A DNA stretch of 6,439 bases from Candidatus Woesearchaeota archaeon (lineage in GTDB: Archaea > Nanobdellota > Nanobdellia > Woesearchaeales > UBA12501), in NCBI GenBank assembly GCA_016177345.1, contig JACOVM010000040.1:1-6439 (forward strand), in the 5' to 3' direction. Both the position numbers and the translations under genes were made by a program. The notes beneath the pieces were generated by a model, which was given only the letters and a program-made list of their open reading frames with translations, did not search any database and was not told the origin of the DNA. This document shows, piece after piece, positions 1-5,119 of the stretch (its first letter is position 1; each line of letters opens with the position of its first letter).

Positions 1-53
1 AGTGCCAATCCCCAAAATTAAGATTCGGGACAGAGCCTTTCCCCACCACAATA

Positions 54-95
54 TTTATAAACCTGCCCCGTCCCTCTCCGGTGAATAGGGAGTGG
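54..95 (+). promoter_or_regulatory. arvABC promoter and ribosome binding site
   Basis: An archaeal TATA-like box, TTTATAAA, lies at 54-61. Initiation 22-27 nt downstream would place the transcript start near 80-86, leaving a leader of about 15-20 nt. That leader holds the purine-rich stretch AGGGAGTGG (87-95), a partial match to the archaeal Shine-Dalgarno consensus GGAGGTGA, just before the ATG at 100. This is the only promoter seen ahead of the three-gene operon. Bases 1-50 hold no gene or repeat that I can support. Confidence 0.6.
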
Positions 96-99
96 TTCT

Positions 100-732
100 A
101 TGCTTGATGCTGTTCAGCAATTTATCAAAAAAGTCTTTCATGACATGTTCAGAAAAAAGAGGCATGTCAAGCTTGGCTTGTACGGCCCGCCAAATGGGGG
201 CAAGACAACCTTAGCAAATAGAATATGCAAAGACTGGATTGGGGAAGAGATGGGAAAGGTTTCTCCGATCGAGCACGAAACAAGAGAAATCCAGATCAAA
301 GAGCACATCAGCATTAAATCTGGGCATCGAGAGCTTTCTTTTAATTTGATTGACACGCCAGGCATTGCTACAAAAATTGACTACGAAAACTTTATGAAGA
401 AAGGAATCCCGATAAAAGAAGCAAAAAAGCGGGCAAAGGAAGCAACCAAGGGAGTTATTGAAGCAATCAAGTGGCTGGACGAAGTGGATGTCGTTATTGT
501 TGTGCTTGACGTTTCCAAAGACCCGTACAGCCAGGTTAATATCACGATTATTGGGAATCTCCAAGCAAGAGATATTCCAGTATTGCTCGTCGCAAACAAA
601 ATTGACCTGCGCAAGGCTGACGTGAAGAAAGTACAGGCAGCCTTTCCCCAGTATGACGTTATCGGAATCAGCGCAAAGAAAGGGACGAACATGGACCAGT
701 TGTACGAGGCATTGTTCGTCCTTACCGCATGA
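100..732 (+). CDS. arvA: ArvA/OapA-type Era-like small GTPase
   Basis: A 210-residue Ras-superfamily GTPase. It has a short amphipathic N-terminus (residues 1-22) and then a complete G domain. Visible motifs are the P-loop GPPNGGKT (29-36), a likely switch I Thr61 in HETREI, Walker B/G3 DTPG (85-88), the base-specificity motif NKID (166-169) and G5 SAK (191-193). Between G3 and G4 is a long charged helical segment (about 95-127, YENFMKKGIPIKEAKKR onward), which fits the archaeal OapA/ArvA family as I remember it. The next two genes are the usual ArvB and ArvC partners, which strongly supports the assignment. From the literature as I recall it, this GTPase controls extracellular vesicle budding in Euryarchaeota (ArvA) and was first noted beside a haloarchaeal origin (OapA). 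The N-terminal helix could be a membrane-contact element, but that is inference. The start is backed by a purine-rich ribosome site and an upstream TATA box. Confidence 0.9.
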   Translation: MLDAVQQFIKKVFHDMFRKKRHVKLGLYGPPNGGKTTLANRICKDWIGEEMGKVSPIEHETREIQIKEHISIKSGHRELSFNLIDTPGIATKIDYENFMKKGIPIKEAKKRAKEATKGVIEAIKWLDEVDVVIVVLDVSKDPYSQVNITIIGNLQARDIPVLLVANKIDLRKADVKKVQAAFPQYDVIGISAKKGTNMDQLYEALFVLTA

Positions 733-782
733 TCCAGGATAACAGAAGAGATGGAAGAGAACATAAAACATTGGTGACATGA
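729..782 (+). other. 17-codon mini-ORF bridging arvA and arvB
   Basis: The 46-nt gap between arvA and arvB is spanned exactly by a third-frame ORF. Its ATG (729-731) overlaps the arvA stop as ATGA (729-732). Its TGA (780-782) overlaps the first ATG of arvB, again as ATGA (779-782). It encodes a polar, Arg/Lys/Asp-rich 17-residue peptide beginning MIQDNRRDGREH. ATGA overlaps are the classic geometry for translational coupling, so ribosomes finishing arvA could restart here and then at arvB. The peptide itself may have no function, and chance remains possible in such a short stretch. Confidence 0.3.
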
Positions 783-1195
783 TGGCCTCTGGACTAACGC
801 TTCAATTTGTGCCGTATCAGGATATAGTGGACCTTTCTTCTCTGGGCAGAATCAAGAAGCTTCTCCGCCTCGCGAAAGAAGACAAGATTGTCCTGCTTGA
901 AGGCAGGCTGAAAAAAGAAGAGGAAACCGAGCTCATTAAGACCACGATGGAACAGATTAACAACGAGTTTAAGGGAATTGAGCTTGCCGTCATTTACCCT
1001 GGAGAAACAACTGCAAGTGATCTCCTGGAAAAGATGAAGAACAACCTTGCTTCTATTGTTTTTGGGGATAGAGTGGGATTTACCGTGATCGGCCCTGCAT
1101 CGATCGTGAAAGAAATTAAGCAGACACCAGCAAAGATCCAAGTCCTGACAAGGGCGCACAACGAGAGGGAAAAGAAAAAACACCGGAAGAAATAA
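779..1195 (+). CDS. arvB: ArvB/OapB family protein (DUF2073)
   Basis: A 138-residue soluble protein of the archaeal DUF2073 family, second gene of the GTPase operon. The segment GLTLQFVPYQDIVDLSS, the helix LGRIKKLLRLAKEDKIVLLEG, and the following ELIKTTMEQINNEFKGIELAV are the family-typical core. Then come a two-strand region (about 93-106, IVFGDRVGFTVIGP) and a strongly basic tail (about 126-138, RAHNEREKKKHRKK). No catalytic motif is visible, and its biochemical role is not known to me. It is named for its co-occurrence with the ArvA GTPase. Two consecutive ATG codons compete as start: 779 (ATGA overlap with the upstream mini-ORF stop) and 782 (four bases after GGTGA at 773-777, a better ribosome-site spacing). 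The protein differs by only one Met. The gene ends three bases before arvC. Confidence 0.88.
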   Translation: MMASGLTLQFVPYQDIVDLSSLGRIKKLLRLAKEDKIVLLEGRLKKEEETELIKTTMEQINNEFKGIELAVIYPGETTASDLLEKMKNNLASIVFGDRVGFTVIGPASIVKEIKQTPAKIQVLTRAHNEREKKKHRKK

Positions 1196-1198
1196 ACA

Positions 1199-1621
1199 AT
1201 GCCACACCAATGTGTTCGGTGCAGTACCTTTTACGAGGACGGCGCCACAGAGATTATTGAAGGATGCTCCTGCGGAGCAAAGCTCTTCTTCTATGTCAAA
1301 AAAGAAAAAGTCCAGCAAGCTGAGGAAGTGGCAAGGCAGATCGCTGAAACCCTTGACGAAACAGAAAAAAAGAAGATGGAAGAAGACATCTTCGACATGA
1401 TTAGCGATAACGTTGAAGATGATACTCCAGTCGTACTCGATTTCGAATCCATCCGCGTCCTCAAGCCAGGAAAGTTCGAGCTTGATTTAAGCCATTTGTT
1501 CAACAAAGAAAAACCGGTCGTGTTTAAGTTGGGGGAAGGAAAGTATATTATTGACTTACCGGAGACGTTTATGAGGGTGAAAGAGGCTAAGAAAGGGAAG
1601 GAAGAGAAGGAGAAGAAATAG
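1199..1621 (+). CDS. arvC: ArvC/OapC zinc-ribbon protein (DUF2072)
   Basis: A 140-residue protein, third gene of the operon, three bases after arvB, with GGAAG (1185-1189) as a modest ribosome site. The N-terminus is a compact zinc ribbon with ligands Cys5, Cys8, Cys23 and Cys25 (MPHQCVRC followed by GCSCG). The second knuckle is CxC rather than CxxC. Residues 30-75 form a charged helical, probably coiled-coil region rich in Glu and Lys. Residues 77-126 (PVVLDFESIRVLKPGKFELD, then GEGKYIIDLPETF) match the conserved C-terminal domain of the OapC/ArvC family. A Lys/Glu tail follows. It is expected to act with the ArvA GTPase and ArvB. The zinc ribbon suggests a protein- or nucleic-acid-binding scaffold, which is inference. 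No membrane segment or signal peptide is seen, so it is cytoplasmic. Confidence 0.88.
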   Translation: MPHQCVRCSTFYEDGATEIIEGCSCGAKLFFYVKKEKVQQAEEVARQIAETLDETEKKKMEEDIFDMISDNVEDDTPVVLDFESIRVLKPGKFELDLSHLFNKEKPVVFKLGEGKYIIDLPETFMRVKEAKKGKEEKEKK

Positions 1622-1648
1622 TTCTGTAAGCACCTCTTCGCGCCCCTG

Positions 1649-1680
1649 TTTATATAACTGCTTGAGAAGGTATTTATAGG
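1649..1680 (+). promoter_or_regulatory. Tandem TATA boxes ahead of the kinase gene
   Basis: Two TATA-like boxes lie between arvC and the kinase: TTTATATAA (1649-1657) and TATTTATA (1671-1678). The second is preceded by the purine-rich GAGAAGG, a plausible BRE. Its centre is about 26 nt before the ATG at 1701. No Shine-Dalgarno site precedes that ATG, so a leaderless transcript starting at the ATG is the simplest reading. The first box would give a leader of about 20 nt. The kinase therefore appears to have its own transcription even though it follows the arv operon on the same strand. Confidence 0.55.
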
Positions 1681-1700
1681 TTTGTGAATTTCTGTAGTGC

Positions 1701-3308
1701 ATGGGGCTTGAAGAAAGGGTTGGAGAGCTACCAGAAGGAAGGAAGAGAAACATATGGTATACGTTTTTACGACGTAGGGTCACCCCTCATGTTATGAAAG
1801 CATTATCTGATATTGCGGATCTCGATGACACTTCTGGTTATGCACATCGCCAATTATATTTTAGATTCCTGAAAGAACATAAAGCAAAGCCATGGTCAAG
1901 AGAAACAATCACTGCCTTCCTGGAGTTTCTAGAAAAATTAAAAAAGAAATATCTCAAATTTATTGTCTCGGAAGATATTGATTGGAAACTTGAAGATATA
2001 TGGGGGATTATCGATCGTGCCAGAACAAGAAGCATGAATACCGCAAAGGAAAACGCTCGTCGGGGGTATCTTCTTTATAAGGCTTACGTAAACAGTAATT
2101 ATCTGCGAGGCACATCAGGACGATACCTTTCTTTGCCCGCCATTAGCACATCATTGGACGTGCTTCTTGACCATCAACCCCCAATCGATGGTGTGGCGCT
2201 TGGTACAGTTCTTTCAGCTGGAAGAGCGCACGATTTGGACGAGGCGGTTGAATGTGCGCTTATTACTATTCCAAATTACCTCCTTATCAAGCGGCTCGGC
2301 TCTGGAACCATCAAGAAGGCGTATCTTGCAAGAAATATCCATTCAGGCGATGAAAGCGCTTTTTTGATGATCGATCCGACCTCGAAAGGGTTTGCGCATT
2401 ACGAAACTATCTTCCGTAGGCAACTGGAGAAGCAAGGAGTTCACATGACTGATGGGGAGTTTCGTGAATGGACGCTTCAAAAACTCTATGCAGCTGAATT
2501 TTCAGGAGTCCGGCTGCGGGACCTTGAAGATCCTCGTTATATATCGTTGATCAGCCCGCCGATCGTTGGAAAAGACGAACATGGAAAGGATGTGTATTTC
2601 CTTGAAGCAAAGCCATATGACCACACCTTGGAAGATGAACTGCGTGAAGGCCCACTGAAAGAAAGGAAGTTAGGCGCCACTCAGGATGAGTATGAGCAAC
2701 GCCGATATACTTATCATATGGCTCTTGCTTTACGGAACTGCCACAAAGCAGGCATTGTCCACAAAGATCTTAAGCCGGACAATATCGGAATTACAAAAGA
2801 AGGAAATGTGGTTCTCTCTGACTTCGGCTGCGTTAGTATGTTCTCTACGGCAGGCGATACCCGATATCAGTACCCCGTGATTCTTCGCCCCCCAGAATTG
2901 GCGTATCCTGATAATTATTGGCAGGGACATGATGTCTGGTGGCAGTCAGACCTTTTTACCCCTGAAGCTAACATCTGGACGCTTGGAATGATTCTTTACA
3001 GGATGGCTACTGGAAAGAATCTTATTGAAGGGCCAGAACAGAGAGCAAAGCAGGACTCTGAAGAATATCACAGGCAGAATGCGGCAATATACTCGCAGAT
3101 CCATCATTTTTCGATGATACAAGAAAAAATAAGACAGGTCAAGGATGACGACCTGCGAAGAATGATCACGTGGTGCTTGAAAGAAAATCCCTCAGAAAGA
3201 AAGGGTGTTCTTGATGATATCGTTGTTCATATAGCTGAAGAGGATATATTCTTGCAGCGAGGACAGTCTCTTAGATTGGAAAATGAGCATGATAATGAGG
3301 CTGGCTGA
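1701..3308 (+). CDS. Ser/Thr-type protein kinase with WNK-like lysine placement
   Basis: A 535-residue cytoplasmic protein. Residues 1-190 are an unrecognised helical, Arg/Lys-rich domain. Residues 192-515 are a eukaryotic-type protein kinase fold. The glycine loop is LGSGTIKKAYLA (199-210). Strand beta-3 reads SAFLMID (219-225), with Leu222 where the usual VAIK lysine sits. Lys205, in place of the third loop glycine, matches the lysine position of eukaryotic WNK kinases. Glu266 is the likely alpha-C glutamate. The catalytic loop is VHKDLKPDN (353-361) with Asp356, Lys358 and Asn361 present; it is HKD rather than HRD. The metal motif is DFG (374-376). The APE equivalent is RPPE (396-399). The alpha-F motif is NIWTLG (424-429), with Asn for the usual Asp. 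Arg500 fits subdomain XI. An extra stretch of about 30 residues separates beta-3 from alpha-C. All phosphotransfer residues are in place, so activity is plausible; the substrate is unknown. No membrane segment is seen. The start at 1701 has no ribosome site but fits leaderless initiation from TATTTATA at 1671. Confidence 0.85.
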   Translation: MGLEERVGELPEGRKRNIWYTFLRRRVTPHVMKALSDIADLDDTSGYAHRQLYFRFLKEHKAKPWSRETITAFLEFLEKLKKKYLKFIVSEDIDWKLEDIWGIIDRARTRSMNTAKENARRGYLLYKAYVNSNYLRGTSGRYLSLPAISTSLDVLLDHQPPIDGVALGTVLSAGRAHDLDEAVECALITIPNYLLIKRLGSGTIKKAYLARNIHSGDESAFLMIDPTSKGFAHYETIFRRQLEKQGVHMTDGEFREWTLQKLYAAEFSGVRLRDLEDPRYISLISPPIVGKDEHGKDVYFLEAKPYDHTLEDELREGPLKERKLGATQDEYEQRRYTYHMALALRNCHKAGIVHKDLKPDNIGITKEGNVVLSDFGCVSMFSTAGDTRYQYPVILRPPELAYPDNYWQGHDVWWQSDLFTPEANIWTLGMILYRMATGKNLIEGPEQRAKQDSEEYHRQNAAIYSQIHHFSMIQEKIRQVKDDDLRRMITWCLKENPSERKGVLDDIVVHIAEEDIFLQRGQSLRLENEHDNEAG

Positions 3309-3313
3309 CCATG

Positions 3314-3427
3314 TTAAGACAGCTCCCCAAAGACATTGAACGGCAAGCCCACAATGGCAAGAAGTCTGCCACAGATAAATGCATTGATCACATCTCCGAC
3401 AAAGAGCCCGCCAAAAATTAGTTTAAA
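3314..3427 (-). pseudogene. Possible tail of a degraded membrane protein
   Basis: The minus strand reads 37 codons from just after a TAA (3428-3430) to a TAA (3314-3316). The translation ends GLLFV-like in character: it contains IFGGLFVGDVINAF, then GRLLAIVGLPFNVFGELS and the stop. Gly spacing, a membrane-helix-like hydrophobic run and natural codon choice make it look like the C-terminus of a real membrane protein. There is no ATG, and all three frames upstream are interrupted within about 30 nt, so it would be a remnant. I do not recognise the family. The opposite strand has a 36-codon polar ORF (3311-3421), two bases after the kinase stop, which could be the real gene instead. Confidence 0.35.
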
Positions 3428-3483
3428 TTAGTTTCTGCCTGCTAACTTAAGGTGACACTACGCTTTCATTCCACTGCGTTACA

Positions 3484-3515
3484 CCAACCATCACCTAACC
3501 CAACCATCACCTAAC
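3484..3515. repeat. Perfect 16-bp tandem duplication
   Basis: CCAACCATCACCTAAC occurs at 3484-3499 and again, directly adjacent and unchanged, at 3500-3515. On the minus strand each copy reads GTTAGGTGATGGTTGG, which contains the strong archaeal Shine-Dalgarno core AGGTGAT overlapping an ATG. A TATA-like TTATATA lies on the minus strand at 3537-3531, about 27 nt before the first of these ATGs (3507). Confidence 0.85.
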
Positions 3516-3554
3516 AAGCGCGAGATGCAATATATAATCACATTTGTAATCCTA

Positions 3555-4751
3555 TCATTTCCCACACACAATCTCCACAACATCCCTATGCTTGAGAAGA
3601 TGCTCTTTCCCAACTGTCTTTTTCGTTTTTACATCAATGGCACGAATAAAGTTTTTTCCAAAGTCTGTGTGGAGCTTGTACGCAAAATCGAGCGCCGTGC
3701 TCCCTCCCTTCAGCAGGAAACAATCCGGCAGGCACCTCCCATATTGGTCCTCTAATTTATTCACCCCCCCTGGAAAGATAGCGATATATTTGAGAAGAGT
3801 GAATACCGCTGTATCTAGCACGCCTTGAACGCCAGTACTCCCATGCTTTTCCAGCACTTCTTTTTTGATGAACTGAAGCGCTGCCTTCTGCTTATCGTTG
3901 AGCTTTCCTTCTTCTTTGATCGTGAACGTGTTGCTTCCTGGAACATACTCTATCATGCCCTTCTTGGCTGCCTCCCGCAATGCAATTTCCGACTCTGCAC
4001 TGCAAGGAACAATAAGGTGATCTGGGAATTGCTGTTTGATGCGATAAAAATTCTCAACAGCACATGGCACGTCAATCTTGTTAGCAGCGATGACCATTGG
4101 CTTTGTCTTCTTACGGAGGAAGGTTGCCATATTCTTGAGGTTTTCCTCGCCCCATTCCATTGCCCGTGTTGAAAGCCCAAGTTTGGCGATTCCTTCCTTG
4201 ACAAGGTCTTCAGTAACGCCGAATGCAGAGAGCTGCTTGGCCAACGCCTTGTGGATTTCTTTGCCTTCCTGCTGAGTTGCCCTGGCAAACTTTTCCCAGC
4301 CCTTGCTCAGAATGCCATAATACCACATATCTAATTCAACTTCAAGAAATTCAATGTCCTTCGCAGGATCATAACTTCCGGCAGCCACTGGCTCTCCATA
4401 AGCATTGACGCTGCCAGAACAGTCAATAACATGAATAAGCGCATCAGCCTCCCGCAAGTCCTCCAAGAATTGGTTACCCCTTCCTTTGCCGAGATGCGCA
4501 TCAGGAACAAGCCCGGCAACATCTACCAGCTTGACGGGAACAAAGCGCTGATGGCTCATGCAGAAGCCCATTCTTGGATTGCACTGCTTGCCAAACTCCT
4601 TATCAACACACTCGACCTTGACATGGCCAGCACCCTCATTTTTTTCAATCGTTGTAAACGGATAATTAGCAATGTCAACATCAGCAAGCGTTGCAGCCTT
4701 AAACGTAGAGCTTTTTCCGCACGATGGCTTTCCAACAAGGCCGATAAGCAT
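3555..4751 (-). CDS. ychF: YchF-related GTP-binding protein with TGS domain
   Basis: A 398-residue archaeal member of the OBG/YchF group of translation-factor GTPases. Visible motifs (numbered from the chosen Met) are the P-loop GKPSCGKS (7-14), family-typical FKAATLADVDIANYPFTTIE (17-36), G3 DVAGL (77-81), G4 NKID (224-227) and G5 SAE (251-253). A helical insert lies between G3 and G4, and a C-terminal TGS domain spans about 322-397 (LPDCFLLKGGSTALDFAYKL). NKID predicts GTP recognition, unlike canonical YchF/OLA1, which carries NxxE and prefers ATP. This family associates with ribosomes and stress responses. Cysteines 48, 57 and 64 cluster before G3. The P-loop SCGKSS replaces the common NVGKST. 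The frame stays open to an ATG at 4811, but the family N-terminus (MLIGLVGKP) begins at 4751. A TATA-like TTTTAAAA about 25 nt upstream fits leaderless initiation there. The gene is divergent from the membrane-protein pair. Confidence 0.92.
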   Translation of the reverse strand: MLIGLVGKPSCGKSSTFKAATLADVDIANYPFTTIEKNEGAGHVKVECVDKEFGKQCNPRMGFCMSHQRFVPVKLVDVAGLVPDAHLGKGRGNQFLEDLREADALIHVIDCSGSVNAYGEPVAAGSYDPAKDIEFLEVELDMWYYGILSKGWEKFARATQQEGKEIHKALAKQLSAFGVTEDLVKEGIAKLGLSTRAMEWGEENLKNMATFLRKKTKPMVIAANKIDVPCAVENFYRIKQQFPDHLIVPCSAESEIALREAAKKGMIEYVPGSNTFTIKEEGKLNDKQKAALQFIKKEVLEKHGSTGVQGVLDTAVFTLLKYIAIFPGGVNKLEDQYGRCLPDCFLLKGGSTALDFAYKLHTDFGKNFIRAIDVKTKKTVGKEHLLKHRDVVEIVCGK

Positions 4752-4771
4752 GGGGAAAAGGAGAAATAGCT

Positions 4772-4780
4772 GTTTTAAAA
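4772..4780 (-). promoter_or_regulatory. TATA-like box for ychF
   Basis: On the minus strand, TTTTTAAAA lies about 25 nt before the ATG at 4751. The bases between it and the ATG are pyrimidine-rich (TTTCTCCTTTTCCCC) with no Shine-Dalgarno site. Both facts point to a leaderless ychF transcript and argue against the longer reading frame that begins at 4811. Confidence 0.5.
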
Positions 4781-4790
4781 AGGTTTGCCT

Positions 4791-4856
4791 CAGTACAGTT
4801 TTCTCCCTCATCGCACAACTAGACAGAGATATCGTGAGAAAACTGTACTGTTTTTT
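4791..4856. repeat. Perfect 15-bp inverted repeat followed by T6
   Basis: CAGTACAGTTTTCTC (4791-4805) and its exact reverse complement GAGAAAACTGTACTG (4836-4850) enclose a 30-nt loop. On the plus strand the right arm is followed at once by TTTTTT (4851-4856), so the whole resembles an intrinsic terminator. Yet no plus-strand gene ends nearby. It sits 11 nt upstream of the ychF TATA box, between two divergent genes. It could be a regulator site, a terminator for a small plus-strand RNA, or the trace of a small mobile element. Confidence 0.8.
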
Positions 4857-5038
4857 AAGAAAATTCTTCCATTTGATGAACTACACTGTCGTGTAGGGGG
4901 AGGCTCCTCGCTTTGCTCGGAGCCCCCAAATCGTTATGACGACTCCCAATTTACAGCCAGTCCCTGGAATCATGCCTTTGGGCTGAGCATGTACAACAGG
5001 GAGGGGTACACGCAAAACTCGCCCTCTGTATTCTTAGC
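4857..5038. other. Gene-free, palindrome-rich part of the divergent spacer
   Basis: I found no convincing protein gene, tRNA or rRNA here. It does hold a run of small inverted repeats: CTACAC/GTGTAG (4881-4886/4891-4896); GGG-A-GGCTCC/GGAGCCCCC (4898-4907/4919-4927, nine pairs with one bulged A); CCAG/CTGG (4957-4960/4964-4967); CATGC/GCATG (4971-4975/4987-4991); and TGTAC/GTACA (4990-4994/5006-5010). Their density is compatible with a structured RNA or with a decayed insertion. No known RNA family was recognised. Confidence 0.45.
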
Positions 5039-5077
5039 TATATATGTGAAGCTGAAACAGAAGCGATGCGAGTTTTG
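5013..5077. repeat. 10-bp inverted repeat flanking a TATA-like box
   Basis: CAAAACTCGC (5013-5022) and GCGAGTTTTG (5068-5077) are exact reverse complements. Between them lies TATATAT (5039-5045). The right arm starts two bases into the ATG codon at 5066, the upstream candidate start of the membrane-protein gene. The layout could be an operator pair around a promoter. Confidence 0.6.
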
Positions 5078-5097
5078 TTGAAGAAAAACTTTTTAAA
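5039..5097 (+). promoter_or_regulatory. Two candidate promoters for the membrane-protein pair
   Basis: TATATAT at 5039-5045 lies about 24 nt before ATG 5066. TTTTTAAA at 5090-5097, preceded by the purine-rich GAAGAAAAAC (BRE-like), lies about 26 nt before ATG 5120. Each fits leaderless transcription of its own start codon, and neither ATG has a Shine-Dalgarno site. The second has the better BRE/TATA pair. Confidence 0.45.
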
Positions 5098-5119
5098 CCG
5101 CATCCCCGACATGACTGGT

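Larger units (their letters stand above)
3309..3554. other. Spacer between convergent kinase and ychF genes
   Basis: A 246-nt gap between the stop codons of the kinase and ychF. It holds a minus-strand coding-like remnant (3314-3427), a direct repeat of AAATTAGTTT around 3415-3433, a perfect 16-bp tandem repeat (3484-3515) and a TATA-like TATATAA (3531-3537). No clear terminator hairpin with a T run was found for either flanking gene. Confidence 0.6.

Noticed and set aside
1..99. Replication origin repeats beside arvA, as near haloarchaeal oap genes
   Set aside because: No ORB-like repeats and no cdc6/orc1 fragment in the visible 99 bases.
751..777. Eight-codon ORF MEENIKHW between arvA and arvB
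   Set aside because: No ribosome site and no overlap geometry; the 729-782 frame explains the gap better.
211..780. Long minus-strand open frames antisense to arvA
   Set aside because: Low-complexity, Phe/Cys-rich translation opposite a gene with complete GTPase motifs; an antisense shadow.
3311..3421. 36-codon plus-strand ORF two bases after the kinase stop
   Set aside because: Polar translation with no recognisable features; the opposite strand reads more like real protein. Kept only as an alternative in the pseudogene entry.
3451..3485. Inverted repeat GGTGACACTACGC / GCGTTACACC
   Set aside because: Only GGTG/CACC pairs cleanly; the rest needs gaps and mismatches.
3525..4775. Several plus-strand ORFs opposite ychF
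   Set aside because: Shadows of a clearly identified gene; no ribosome sites or protein-like features.
4752..4811. Twenty-residue N-terminal extension of YchF from ATG 4811
   Set aside because: It crosses the ychF TATA-like box and the left arm of the 15-bp inverted repeat, and it lies before the conserved N-terminus of the family.
4873..4986. C/D-box guide RNA (TTGATGA ... CTGA)
   Set aside because: The boxes are about 105 nt apart, the C box is imperfect and no C'/D' pair lies between.
4857..5065. tRNA, 5S rRNA, SRP RNA or RNase P RNA in the divergent spacer
   Set aside because: Searched by eye for T-arm, SRP helix 8 and RNase P core motifs; none found.
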